From: Sphingobium sp. Ant17
GTDB lineage: Bacteria; Pseudomonadota; Alphaproteobacteria; Sphingomonadales; Sphingomonadaceae
Assembly (NCBI RefSeq): GCF_000588875.1
Contig: NZ_JEMV01000033.1
Location: 1 to 54,580, forward strand
Direction: 5' to 3'
Length of the DNA stretch: 54,580 nucleotides
The notes under the pieces: model-generated
Database searches by the model: none
Told to the model about the DNA's origin: nothing
The model's input: the letters and a program-made list of their open reading frames with translations, nothing else
Made by a program: the position numbers and the translations under genes
Shown here: positions 19,189 to 29,717 of the stretch, in pieces
Layout: every line of letters begins with the position of its first letter
Position numbering within the stretch: position 1 is the stretch's first letter

Positions 19189-19637
19189 CCGAGGAGGGTC
19201 AGCGCCGGTCCGGCAACCCTGCCTCTTGCGAGCTGGATCACACCCCCGGCCACAAGCCCCGCGAAAGCCAGGCTCCACAGATCCGCACGGCCGTCCGTCA
19301 GGCGCGCTATCGCTCCGTCGACCGTACCAAGCTGCCGTGCGGCGGCGCCCATCGGATCAATCGGCTGAAGATGCGTGATGGACGAAGCAAACTGGATGCC
19401 TTCTCTGGCGATCGACTCCCGCAACTCATCAAAATCGCCGCGGTGTCTGATAACGATGCTGCCGCTTGTCGGCCTGATCTCGGCGGAGTCTATGCCCGGA
19501 ATCGCGGCCAATGCCGTAGCAAGCGACTCAAGCCGCTCGAGGTGGGGCAGGGGACGATCGAGCACGATCCGGACGCGTCCGGGCATACGGTGCTTGAGAT
19601 GACCTCGCGTCGTTTCAGCTTTTGGACTGCGATCCAT
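19137..19637 (-). CDS. HMA2-like (heavy-metal-associated domain 2) membrane protein
   Basis: A 166-residue protein. Residues about 10-85 form a ferredoxin-like fold with the motif [20 protein letters not shown], which matches the PGR-x-R motif in the N-terminus of the neighbouring P-type ATPase; the CxxC metal motif of classical HMA domains is absent in both. The C-terminal half (about 110-155) is Gly/Ala rich and hydrophobic, probably one or two membrane segments. Its 3' end overlaps that of the convergent ATPase gene, and its start overlaps the end of the DUF5132-like gene by 23 bases. It is probably a partner of the ATPase. Confidence 0.75.
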   Translation of the reverse strand: MDRSPKAETTRGHLKHRMPGRVRIVLDRPLPHLERLESLATALAAIPGIDSAEIRPTSGSIVIRHRGDFDELRESIAREGIQFASSITHLQPIDPMGAAARQLGTVDGAIARLTDGRADLWSLAFAGLVAGGVIQLARGRVAGPALTLLGQAATLTMARPLRTFIR

Positions 19638-19914
19638 CGACGGCGTCCTTCTCCTGGCTGGCTGCTCCTTGCGTGGCTGCGGTTGCGGAAGCGGCCTCTG
19701 GCGCCGGTGTTTGCTTCATCTCATGGGCGACCTCGGCGACCAGATCCTCGACATCTTCAGCGAAACGCGCGGCCGCGCCGCGAACTGCTGCATAGCCGGC
19801 AAGACCGGCCCGCAGCGCCCGTTTGGCCGCAGGCCTCGTCGTTTCCCACGGGATCGACGCCACCAGGGCGCCACCCGCTCCGACCACCATTCCCCAGAAG
19901 AAGCTGCCGCGCAT
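19615..19914 (-). CDS. DUF5132-like small single-pass membrane protein
   Basis: A 99-residue protein from ATG 19914 (an in-frame ATG 33 bases upstream is possible). The N-terminus MRGSFFWGMVVGAGGALVAS is a Gly-rich transmembrane helix, followed by an amphipathic basic/acidic region (RPAAKRALRAGLAGYAAVRG; FAEDVEDLVAEVAHEM) and an Ala/Gln-rich tail. This pattern fits DUF5132 proteins and, in outline, the PacL (DUF1490) partners of mycobacterial P-type ATPases. The gene overlaps the HMA2-like gene, indicating co-expression. I infer an accessory or scaffold subunit for the neighbouring cation ATPase. Confidence 0.65.
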   Translation of the reverse strand: MRGSFFWGMVVGAGGALVASIPWETTRPAAKRALRAGLAGYAAVRGAAARFAEDVEDLVAEVAHEMKQTPAPEAASATAATQGAASQEKDAVDGSQSKS

Positions 19915-20029
19915 GATCGTTCCCGTATTTTCCTGCCGCCATGGCAAATCGAGCCGTGCCTTTCGCTCGGCTTGAGCCGACTCTGCACGAGCAATATGAA
20001 AATCTGTGGCTGATCCGAGCCTGCCTCAT

Positions 20030-20475
20030 GCTCTTAACCGGACGAATTCGTATACATACGTAGGTCCCGGCGATCACCGTCCCTCATAGTCCTTCCACTG
20101 GAAGCGAAGCGACAATCTTGTCGCAGCGGTCGTCCTTCAGCCAGAAGCCCAGGTGCCGACGCGGAAGGTTCCTTGCCGCGGTGGAAGCGCTTGGGGACCG
20201 GCAGCATGCCCAACGATCTGGTCAACCGTACCGCACATATAGGAGGAACTCGGAATAGCCGATGATCCCGATGCAGCAAAGCCGGTGGCCAGCCGCGGCA
20301 GGAAGGCGATGCCGAGGGCTGCGTCCAACGCCACATGACGTCCTGCACGAAGTGGTTCTGGCAAGGACCGATGGCCCGGTCCTCATCGTGGGCAGAAATC
20401 TCCCATCGCTTGGGACTTAGGGGAATTCCTTACAGAGGGACCTGCCTGACGCATCTAAAACCCTATATTTCGGAT
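20030..20475. other. Region without intact gene; possible universal-stress-protein remnant
   Basis: About 445 bases with no credible complete reading frame. From about 20334 to 20411 the plus strand reads HDVLHEVVLARTDGPVLIVG and then a stop, which resembles the C-terminal strand and ATP-loop end of UspA-type proteins. Upstream no matching frame can be followed. If real, it is a decayed usp gene; the match is short and weak. Confidence 0.3.
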
Positions 20476-21055
20476 ATGACGGTCTTGCCCACTTACAGCC
20501 CACGCAAGTCGACGGCAGCCGCCGGGGTTCCGCTCTGCGCCCTGCTGATCGCTTCGCTTCTGCTGGCCGGCTGCATTCCCCATAGCCCGCCGCCCAAGAC
20601 CGGCGCAGCCGCGCCACCCGTCGCGCAGCCGGAAAGCAAAGGTAGACCAGACGGGCAGGAGGGCGGGCGAGATCGTGACCCAGCCGGTTCGCGACGTCGG
20701 TGTGGCCGCGACCAATATTCCGCCGGTGTTGGAAAGAGCGAGCGAGAACCCCTACAACCTCGACGGCCTTAGAGCCTGCACCGAACTGGCCCGTGCGGTA
20801 ACCGAACTGAGCGCGGTGCTTGGACCGGACTTCATTGTCGGTGCGAAACAGCAAGAGAACAGCGCCGGAAAATTTGCAGAGGCCGGCGGCCAGATGGTGG
20901 TGAACTCGCTCATTCCCTTCCGGGGACTGGTGCGGGAGGCGACCGGCGCGGCGCCGGCGCAGCGTCGCCTCAACACCGCGATCGATGCGGGTTTTGCGCG
21001 ACGGGGCTTCCTGCGCGGCATCCACCAGGCAAGAGGCTGCCGTCCGCCGCTCTGA
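20476..21055 (+). pseudogene. Predicted lipoprotein of unknown function, frameshifted
   Basis: ATG 20476 opens a lipoprotein signal (LCALLIASLLLAGC, Cys near residue 34) followed by a Pro-rich linker. The frame is lost near 20641; the continuing protein appears in another frame (EIVTQPVRDVGVAATNIPPV to the stop at 21055). Removing one G at AAAGGT gives a smooth reading (PESKVDQTGRRAGEIVTQPV). The reconstructed protein would be about 192 residues, with a C-terminal helical part (LDGLRACTELARAVTELSAV). No family with a known function was recognised; the helical part suggests a small periplasmic anchored protein. Confidence 0.6.
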
Positions 21056-21116
21056 GGCGCCGGGAACGCGTCCTCAAGAGGCTGGACGTCGCGGCGACCG
21101 ATCCTAAAGAAGGTCT

Positions 21117-21155
21117 CCTTCCCGACGGTTGCCGACGACCGTACCGTCGGGAAGG
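21117..21155. other. Strong hairpin with perfect 13-bp stem
   Basis: CCTTCCCGACGGT (21117-21129) and ACCGTCGGGAAGG (21143-21155) are exact complements with a 13-base loop. It lies between the lipoprotein gene and arsR. There is no T-run in either direction, so it may be a Rho-independent-like barrier, an mRNA 3' end structure or a protein-binding dyad. Confidence 0.6.
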
Positions 21156-21266
21156 CCGCTGCTGAAGAGATTCGCGCCGCTTGAGCGACCCGAGCGGCTC
21201 TCCCGGCTGGGCCGCGATCCGGCTGGGGATGTTGGAAAAGCATGTAAATCGCTGTGAATGTCGTCG

Positions 21267-21312
21267 TTGATCATTATCCATATATCCGTTAATATAGATA
21301 CATGGATAATGA
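21267..21312 (+). promoter_or_regulatory. ars promoter and ArsR operator overlapping the arsR start codon
   Basis: TCATTATCCATATATC (21271-21286) and GATACATGGATAATGA (21297-21312) form an inverted repeat with 15 of 16 positions paired and a 10-base spacer. The right arm contains the arsR ATG. A sigma-70-like promoter, TTGATC (21267-21272), 17 bases, TAATAT (21290-21295), is embedded in it, which would put the transcript start at or within a base or two of the ATG. No Shine-Dalgarno sequence precedes arsR. Confidence 0.7.
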
Positions 21313-21634
21313 TTCGGCCATCGCCACTTTAGGCGCTCTCGCGCAGGGCACCCGCCTTGACGCCTTCCGGCTTCTGGTCCGGCATGAGCCCGACGGGCTC
21401 GCTGCCGGCGAGATCGCCAAGGCATTGGCTGTTCCCCAGAACACCATGTCGGTTCACCTGGCCACGCTCTCACGAGCCGGATTGATCCGTTCCGAGCGGC
21501 GCAGCCGGGTCATCAACTATCGCGCCGAGCTGGACCAGTTGAAGACGCTGACCCTGTTTCTCGTGAAGGATTGCTGTGGCGGCAACGCGGCGCTGTGCGC
21601 GCCATTGATCGCCGAACTCGCCCCCTGCTGCTGA
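21302..21634 (+). CDS. arsR: ArsR-family metalloregulator
   Basis: A 110-residue winged-helix repressor starting MDNDSAIATLGALAQGTRLD. The helix-turn-helix is LAAGEIAKALAVPQNTMSVH, followed by the wing (LIRSERRSRVINYRAEL). Vicinal or near Cys residues that could bind As(III) are in the C-terminal part (KDCCGG, NAALCAPL, APCC), unlike the ELCVCDL site of E. coli ArsR. It would repress the ars operon until arsenite binds. The operator overlaps its own start codon. arsC follows 11 bases after the stop. Confidence 0.95.
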   Translation: MDNDSAIATLGALAQGTRLDAFRLLVRHEPDGLAAGEIAKALAVPQNTMSVHLATLSRAGLIRSERRSRVINYRAELDQLKTLTLFLVKDCCGGNAALCAPLIAELAPCC

Positions 21635-21645
21635 TGGAGTCTGCC

Positions 21646-22173
21646 ATGTCCGACCGCATCTTCAACGTCCTCTTCCTGTGCACCGGTAACTCGGCCCGCT
21701 CGATTCTTGCGGAGAGCGCCCTTACCAAGCTGGGCGGCGGTCGCTTCCGTGCCTTTTCGGCCGGGAGCTACCCCAAGGGCGCGATCAACCCTGACGCGCT
21801 CGCTCTGCTCGAGCGGATTGAATATCCTACAGAAGGTCTCCGTTCGAAGAGCTGGGACGAGTTCGCCGTGCCTGGCGCGCCCGTGATGGATTTCGTGTTC
21901 ACGGTCTGCGACGACGCGGCGGGCGAGGTCTGCCCGATCTGGCCGGGTCATCCTGTCACCGCCCATTGGGGGATCGAGGATCCAAGCCACGTCCAGGGTT
22001 CGCAGATCGAGCGGGAGCGCGCGTTCGTGACAGCGCTGCGCTATCTTGAGAACCGCATCAAGCTCTTCGCGGCGTTGCCCTTCGACAGGCTCGACGCCAT
22101 GGCTTTGCGGGCCCGTGTCCGTGAGATCGGGCATGGCGAAGGCGCGAGCAGCCGTCGCGGGGACGCAGCCTGA
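21646..22173 (+). CDS. arsC: Arsenate reductase, low-molecular-weight phosphatase type
   Basis: A 175-residue protein starting MSDRIFNVLFLCTGNSARSI at ATG 21646; an in-frame upstream ATG inside arsR is not preferred. The phosphatase P-loop CTGNSARS (CX5R) binds arsenate. Further conserved parts are FSAGSYPKGAINPDAL, FVFTVCDDAAGEVCPIWPGH, with candidate resolving Cys, and HWGIEDPS. It reduces As(V) to As(III), probably with thioredoxin or a thiol partner. A second, unrelated arsenate reductase follows with a 4-base overlap, so the operon carries both types. Confidence 0.93.
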   Translation: MSDRIFNVLFLCTGNSARSILAESALTKLGGGRFRAFSAGSYPKGAINPDALALLERIEYPTEGLRSKSWDEFAVPGAPVMDFVFTVCDDAAGEVCPIWPGHPVTAHWGIEDPSHVQGSQIERERAFVTALRYLENRIKLFAALPFDRLDAMALRARVREIGHGEGASSRRGDAA

Positions 22174-22604
22174 CGCCGGTCGATATCATAATCTACCACA
22201 ATCCCGAGTGCGGCACCTCCCGCAACACGCTGGCGATGATCCGCAATGCTGGAATCGAACCGCATGTGATCGACTATCTGAAGGCTCCTCCGTCGCGGTC
22301 GATGCTCATGTGGCTGATCGAGCGCATGGGTATTACCACGCGCTCTTTGCTGCGCGAGAAGGGCACGCCTTTCGCTGAGTTGGGGCTCGATAACCCGTCG
22401 CTGAGTGATGGGCAGCTTGTCGATGCGATGATGGCGCATCCAATCTTGATCAACCGCCCGATCGTAGTGTCACCGCTCGGCGTCAAGCTCTGCCGCCCTT
22501 CCGAGGAGGTGCTCGATCTGCTGCCGAGCGATCAGCGTGGCGCCTTCGCGAAGGAAGATGGCGAACGCATTGTCGATGACCGCGGCCAGCGGGTCGCATC
22601 ATGA
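22170..22604 (+). CDS. arsC: Arsenate reductase, ArsC/Spx (glutaredoxin-linked) type
   Basis: About 144 residues. The conserved N-terminus (VDIIIYHNPECGTSRNTLAM) lies upstream of the first ATG, so translation must begin earlier. The only start-like codon in frame before it is CTG at 22170, overlapping the preceding stop as CTGA; homologues usually have Met at this place. The active-site Cys is in HNPECGTSRN; the anion-binding Arg is in ILINRPIVVSPLGVKLCRP. It reduces arsenate using glutathione/glutaredoxin. Its last four bases overlap the start of the ACR3 gene. Confidence 0.92.
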   Translation: MTPVDIIIYHNPECGTSRNTLAMIRNAGIEPHVIDYLKAPPSRSMLMWLIERMGITTRSLLREKGTPFAELGLDNPSLSDGQLVDAMMAHPILINRPIVVSPLGVKLCRPSEEVLDLLPSDQRGAFAKEDGERIVDDRGQRVAS

Positions 22605-23674
22605 ACGCCACCGCTGCTGGAACGTTGGCGCCGGGCAGGCCGGCGATCAGCACATTCGAACGCTATCTCAGCGTCTGGGTAGCGCTTTGCATCATCGTCG
22701 GCATCGCACTCGGCTATGCACTGCCCGGCCTGTTCGGCGTGATTGCGTCGACCGAGGTTGCGCGGGTCAACCTCATCGTTGCGGTTCTGATCTGGCTGAT
22801 GATCGTCCCGATGCTGCTCAAGATCGATCTTGGCGCGCTTGGTTCGGTCAGGCAGCATTGGAAGGGTGTCGGCATAACGCTGTTCATCAACTGGGCGGTA
22901 AAGCCCTTCTCGATGGCGCTGCTCGGCACCCTGTTCCTGGGCTGGCTGTTTCGGCCGCTGTTGCCGGAGGCTGAGATCAGCTCCTATATCGCCGGACTGA
23001 TCCTGCTTGCCGCAGCGCCCTGCACGGCGATGGTGTTCGTCTGGTCCAATCTCTGCGATGGTGACCCGACCTACACGCTGAGCCAGGTCGCGCTCAACGA
23101 CACCATCATGGTGTTCGCGTTCGCCCCGCTGGTCGGCCTTCTCCTCGGCGTCGCATCGATCACCGTACCCTGGGACACGCTGCTGATCTCGGTCCTACTC
23201 TACATCGTCGTGCCGGTGATCGTCGCGCAGGTCATTCGGGGTGCCGTGCTCTCGTCGGGCGGACACCCCGCGCTTGACCGGCTGCTCAGCCGTCTTGGCC
23301 CAGTATCTTTGGTCGCGTTGCTGACGACTCTGGTGCTGCTGTTCGGATTCCAGGGGCAGGCGATCATAGCCCATCCGCTGGTGATCGCGCTGATCGCCGT
23401 GCCGATTCTCATCCAGGTCTATTTCAACGCAGGGCTCGCCTATTGGTTGAGCCGTCGGTTCGGCGTGGCATGGTGCGTTGCCGCCCCCGCCGCATTGATC
23501 GGCGCGTCCAACTTCTTCGAGCTGGCGGTCGCTGCCGCGATCAGTCTGTTCGGTCTCAACTCCGGCGCAGCGCTTGCTACCGTCGTCGGCGTGCTGGTCG
23601 AAGTTCCGGTCATGCTGTCCGTGGTCAGAATCGTGAAGGCGACACGCCCTTGGTATGAGCGTCGGGTAGCCTGA
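22601..23674 (+). CDS. ACR3-family arsenite efflux transporter
   Basis: A 357-residue protein with about ten transmembrane helices. Family features include [20 protein letters not shown] at the N-terminus, [20 protein letters not shown], and the conserved substrate-translocation Cys in [20 protein letters not shown] in helix 4. ACR3 proteins export arsenite, driven by the membrane potential or a proton gradient. ATG 22601 overlaps the arsC stop (ATGA), and the stop overlaps the arsH start, so it is tightly coupled within the operon. Confidence 0.96.
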   Translation: MNATAAGTLAPGRPAISTFERYLSVWVALCIIVGIALGYALPGLFGVIASTEVARVNLIVAVLIWLMIVPMLLKIDLGALGSVRQHWKGVGITLFINWAVKPFSMALLGTLFLGWLFRPLLPEAEISSYIAGLILLAAAPCTAMVFVWSNLCDGDPTYTLSQVALNDTIMVFAFAPLVGLLLGVASITVPWDTLLISVLLYIVVPVIVAQVIRGAVLSSGGHPALDRLLSRLGPVSLVALLTTLVLLFGFQGQAIIAHPLVIALIAVPILIQVYFNAGLAYWLSRRFGVAWCVAAPAALIGASNFFELAVAAAISLFGLNSGAALATVVGVLVEVPVMLSVVRIVKATRPWYERRVA

Positions 23675-24414
23675 TGTCGCGCCTTCGTTCCCTTGCCGAC
23701 CCTGATGACCTGCCGGCGCTCGATCGGTCGCTCGTTAGACCTAGTCCCGCCGTCGGCCTCGGTTCGCTCGAACATCCGCCCCGCATCTTGCTGCTTTACG
23801 GATCCCTGCGGGAGCGATCATTCAGTCGACTCGCGGTCGAGGAGGCGGCGCGCCTGTTGATCCTGTTCGGCGCCGAGGTGCGGATCTTCGATCCGAGCGA
23901 CCTGCCGCTGCCGGATCAGATCAGGGGGGACGACCATCCGGCGGTCCATGAACTTCGTCAGCACGCGCTCTGGTCCGAGGGCATGGTGTGGTGCAGTCCC
24001 GAGCGTCATGGCCAGATCACTGGCATCATGAAGGCGCAGATCGACCATCTGCCGCTGGAGTTTGGCGGTATGCGCCCGACCCAGGGAAGGACGCTCGCGG
24101 TGATGCAGGTCTCAGGCGGCTCGCAGTCTTTCAACGCGGTCAACACGCTGCGTCTGCTCGGCCGCTGGATGAGGATGTTCACGATCCCGAACCAATCGAG
24201 CATCGCAATGGCATTCAAGGAGTTCGATGAGGCAGGCCGCTTGAGACCCTCCAGCTACTACGACCGCATTGTCGACGTGATGGAAGAGTTGATCCGGTTC
24301 ACCATTCTGATCCGAGGCCATGCCGAGCAGCTTGTCGATCGATATTCTGAGCGCAAGTCCGAGACCGCCAAGCGCGATGCCGCGAACGACCTGACGTCAC
24401 GATCGATAGCGTGA
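23674..24414 (+). CDS. arsH: ArsH, NADPH-dependent FMN reductase for organoarsenicals
   Basis: A 246-residue flavodoxin-like protein. The FMN phosphate-binding loop is [15 protein letters not shown], and ArsH-specific stretches include [37 protein letters not shown] and [18 protein letters not shown]. ArsH enzymes oxidise trivalent methylated arsenicals and reduce quinones or azo dyes. It is the last gene of the operon and overlaps the ACR3 stop by one base. A small GGCCC/GGGCC hairpin begins directly after its stop. Confidence 0.95.
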   Translation: MSRLRSLADPDDLPALDRSLVRPSPAVGLGSLEHPPRILLLYGSLRERSFSRLAVEEAARLLILFGAEVRIFDPSDLPLPDQIRGDDHPAVHELRQHALWSEGMVWCSPERHGQITGIMKAQIDHLPLEFGGMRPTQGRTLAVMQVSGGSQSFNAVNTLRLLGRWMRMFTIPNQSSIAMAFKEFDEAGRLRPSSYYDRIVDVMEELIRFTILIRGHAEQLVDRYSERKSETAKRDAANDLTSRSIA

Positions 24415-24991
24415 GGCCCGCAATTGGGCCAGAACGCCGGGTCTGGCGCCTTATGGCTGTTCTATTCCCGCCAGCCGGACGCTGGATTTGCCCCCCGTCC
24501 CCCGGGCGATGCTGCGAGTCGCCATAATCGGAACGACGATCAGATCGGGCCGGGCCGGGCCGGTTTCACCTGCGGCGCGTCCGCATCAATGGGAAAGGAG
24601 CGACATAGAAAGGAGGCACGGCCATGTCGCAGCCATTTCGCCAGAGGTGGGCAGCACAAGCGCTCTTCTCTCCAGCCATGTCCGGCGGCAGCCGATCGGC
24701 AGATAGCCATGAACATCGCCGGTCCGGACTTGGCTGAATTCCGCGCCCATCGGAACATCCCGTATATTTCTGGGCTTCGGCTTGAAAGATAAGCGCCAAG
24801 AATTCTGAGCGAACGAGAGAGGGGGAACACGCTATGCCAAGAAATCTCCGACTTTGCCGAACCAATCGATAGGGCCTTCATCGGCCGTGTTGGAATCGGT
24901 TCGATAACCCTTGGCCATCACGTGCGACGTCGAACCGACAATGGGGTGAGACGCGATCGGTACTCACGCCAAACGGAAAAACGAGGAATCA
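24415..24991. other. Intergenic region between ars operon and clpB
   Basis: About 575 bases with no convincing coding frame. GGCCC-GCAATT-GGGCC directly after arsH could be a weak terminator stem. CTTGAAA at 24781 resembles a sigma-32 -35 element, but no CCCCAT-like -10 follows at the right distance, so a heat-shock promoter is not claimed. The clpB promoter must lie in this stretch. Confidence 0.5.
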
Positions 24992-27571
<2,580 letters not shown>

Positions 27572-27664
27572 GAGTTACGATGGCCGCCTGGAATAGCGTG
27601 GGACTGAATTGGGCGACAGCAGCAGTTGACGAAGGATTGCCCGAACGAATTAGGGAGAAAGCTT

Positions 27665-28231
27665 ATGAGCGCGCACGAAGCAAATAAGGGGGTCTGGGGT
27701 TCGCCGTTTCCGGCATCCACCGGTTGGGGATGGGTTCTGACCTATGGCGTGCTCCTGATCCTGGGCGGGATCCTGGCTTTCCTGAACCCGCTCGCGACGG
27801 GCTTTGCCGCCGGCGTGATCTTCGGAGCGATATTGCTTGCCTATGGCGTCATCGCGATAGTCGCTGGACTGTCAGCCTTTTCCACCCGATCGAAGGTGCT
27901 GGAGTTGCTCCTCGGCGTCGTGGCGGTACTCGCAGGCCTCTTCGTGCTGTTCGATCCATTCCAGGGTGCCGCATCGCTCGCTTGGGCGATCGGGCTGTGG
28001 CTGTTCGTCTCAGGATTTTCCCAGCTTTTCTATGGACTGAAAGGTACGCATGACAAGGGATGGAGGCTGTTGCTCGGCGTCGTCGATATCGGGCTGGGTA
28101 CCTATCTGGTGATCAGCGGCCCGCTGGCAGGGCTTGCCTTCGTGGCGGCGATCATCGGCTTCAGCTTTCTCTTCCGCGGTGTTTTCCTTATCTCACTTGC
28201 CTTTGGCCTGAGGCGGCTGAAGTCCGCGTGA
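27665..28231 (+). CDS. HdeD-family (DUF308) membrane protein
   Basis: A 188-residue protein with six hydrophobic segments, as in E. coli HdeD. ATG 27665 was chosen because GGGAG precedes it; an ATG 39 bases upstream in frame lacks family similarity. The pattern WVLTYGVLLILGGILAFLNP and LLYxV-like repeats with paired helices (LLGVVAVLAGLFVLFDPFQG) is typical of DUF308. HdeD promotes acid resistance at high cell density, and homologues are cargo of transmissible heat-resistance loci together with ClpK and small Hsps. Here it lies 93 bases after clpB and 97 before cbpA. Confidence 0.9.
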   Translation: MSAHEANKGVWGSPFPASTGWGWVLTYGVLLILGGILAFLNPLATGFAAGVIFGAILLAYGVIAIVAGLSAFSTRSKVLELLLGVVAVLAGLFVLFDPFQGAASLAWAIGLWLFVSGFSQLFYGLKGTHDKGWRLLLGVVDIGLGTYLVISGPLAGLAFVAAIIGFSFLFRGVFLISLAFGLRRLKSA

Positions 28232-28328
28232 CGAGGGGATGCGGCCAGGAGATGGATATACCGAGGCTGACGGCGAATGCTGCGGAAGGGTTCGCGCCGA
28301 TCCTCAGCGCGGCCAGGAGGCGTAGCAG

Positions 28329-29228
28329 GTGAGCAATCCATATGAAGTTCTCGGCGTCGCCGCGTCCGCGAGCGGGGACGATATCCAGAAAGCGTATCGC
28401 AAGCTCGCGAAGAAGCTCCATCCGGACCTCAACCCTGGCGACAAGTCGGCCGAGGACAAGTTCAAGCAAGTCGCAGGCGCCTACGATCTGCTGAGCAACC
28501 CGGAGAAACGCAGGCGTTACGACACGGGCGAGATCGACGAGACCGGCGCAGAGCGGCCCCAACAGCAATATTATCGTGACTATGCCGGGTCGGACCCCGG
28601 CCATTATTCGAGTAACGCTGGCTTTGCGGATTTTGCCGCAGGCGACGATCCGTTCGCCGAACTCTTCCGTCGCAGCGCACAGGCGCGCGCCAATCGCCGC
28701 GGGCAAGACCTGCACTATCGCCTTTCGGTCAGCTTCGTGGAGTCGATCACCGGCGGTTCACAGCGGATAACCCTGCCAGCGGGCGGCACGCTCGACGTGA
28801 CGATCCCGGCGGGCGTCGTTGATGGTCAATCGCTGCGCCTCAAGGGCAAGGGCGCACCTGGCGCCGGCAAGGGCGGCCCAGGAGACGCATATATCGAGAT
28901 CGAGGTTCGATCCGACCCACGCTTCCTCCGCAATGGCGACGACATCACGATCGACGTTCCGATCTCGCTGAGGGAAGCCGTCCTCGGCGGCAAGATCCGC
29001 GTTCCCACGCCAACCGGTGATGTGACGATGACCGTGCCGGCCAATTCGAACAGTGGCAGCACGCTGCGCCTCAAAGGCAAGGGTGCCCCTCGGCTGGGCG
29101 GCGGTCGTGGCGATCAATTCGTGAAGCTCAGGATCGTGCTGCCCAAGCCGGCCGATCCGGAACTCATACAATTCGTTTCGACCTGGGAAGCCGGCAAGAA
29201 TTTCAATCCTCGTGAGGCCTTGCGATGA
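28329..29228 (+). CDS. cbpA: CbpA/DnaJ-type co-chaperone
   Basis: A 299-residue protein with a GTG start ([20 protein letters not shown]). The J-domain (about 1-70) includes the Hsp70-stimulating HPD motif ([12 protein letters not shown]). A Gly/Phe-poor linker and two beta-barrel client-binding domains follow ([35 protein letters not shown]); there is no zinc-finger domain, as in CbpA rather than DnaJ. It recruits DnaK to clients and works with ClpB in disaggregation. Its stop overlaps the start of cbpM (ATGA). Confidence 0.95.
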   Translation: MSNPYEVLGVAASASGDDIQKAYRKLAKKLHPDLNPGDKSAEDKFKQVAGAYDLLSNPEKRRRYDTGEIDETGAERPQQQYYRDYAGSDPGHYSSNAGFADFAAGDDPFAELFRRSAQARANRRGQDLHYRLSVSFVESITGGSQRITLPAGGTLDVTIPAGVVDGQSLRLKGKGAPGAGKGGPGDAYIEIEVRSDPRFLRNGDDITIDVPISLREAVLGGKIRVPTPTGDVTMTVPANSNSGSTLRLKGKGAPRLGGGRGDQFVKLRIVLPKPADPELIQFVSTWEAGKNFNPREALR

Positions 29229-29566
29229 TAGACTTGGACGAATTTCTATCCCACTCGGGGATCGAACTCCACTCGCTCGAGCAGTGGATCGATCGCGAAT
29301 GGCTCCTTGGCGAGCGCAGATCCACGACCATCGTCCTGACCGACATGGACGCGGCCCGCGCGCGCCTCATACATGATCTGAAGCGAGACTTCGGCGTGAA
29401 CGACGAAGGCGTCGACATCGTGCTCCACCTCGTGGATCAACTGCATGGCCTTCGCCAGGTGCTCGCACAGATGCGAACGGAAACGCAGGCGGCGCGGCGC
29501 CGGGATATCCGGCGATCGCGAGGCCGCAAACCTGGTCCGATTCTGGCTCCGCGGCGCAGGTCGTAA
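29225..29566 (+). CDS. cbpM: CbpM-type modulator of CbpA
   Basis: A 113-residue protein whose start overlaps the cbpA stop. It resembles CbpM/MerR-like modulators ([15 protein letters not shown], then [32 protein letters not shown]), with an unusually basic C-terminal tail ([14 protein letters not shown]). CbpM binds the CbpA J-domain and blocks its interaction with DnaK. The overlapping genes ensure equal synthesis of the co-chaperone and its inhibitor. Confidence 0.88.
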   Translation: MIDLDEFLSHSGIELHSLEQWIDREWLLGERRSTTIVLTDMDAARARLIHDLKRDFGVNDEGVDIVLHLVDQLHGLRQVLAQMRTETQAARRRDIRRSRGRKPGPILAPRRRS

Positions 29567-29717
29567 CCGGGCCATGAGTCTTGGTGAAAGGGCCTAGCTC
29601 CTCACAACATCTGCGCCACAGCTTCTATCCGCACCGAACTCGGTCAGCTGCGGTGAGAGCAAACAACGAGTTCACGTCGGAATTGGCGAACCGATCCCTG
29701 CTAAAGTCTGGAAGGCA

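Noticed and set aside
24781..24830. CTTGAAA as a sigma-32 promoter for clpB
   Set aside because: No CCCCAT-like -10 at 13-17 bases, and it lies about 200 bases before the gene.
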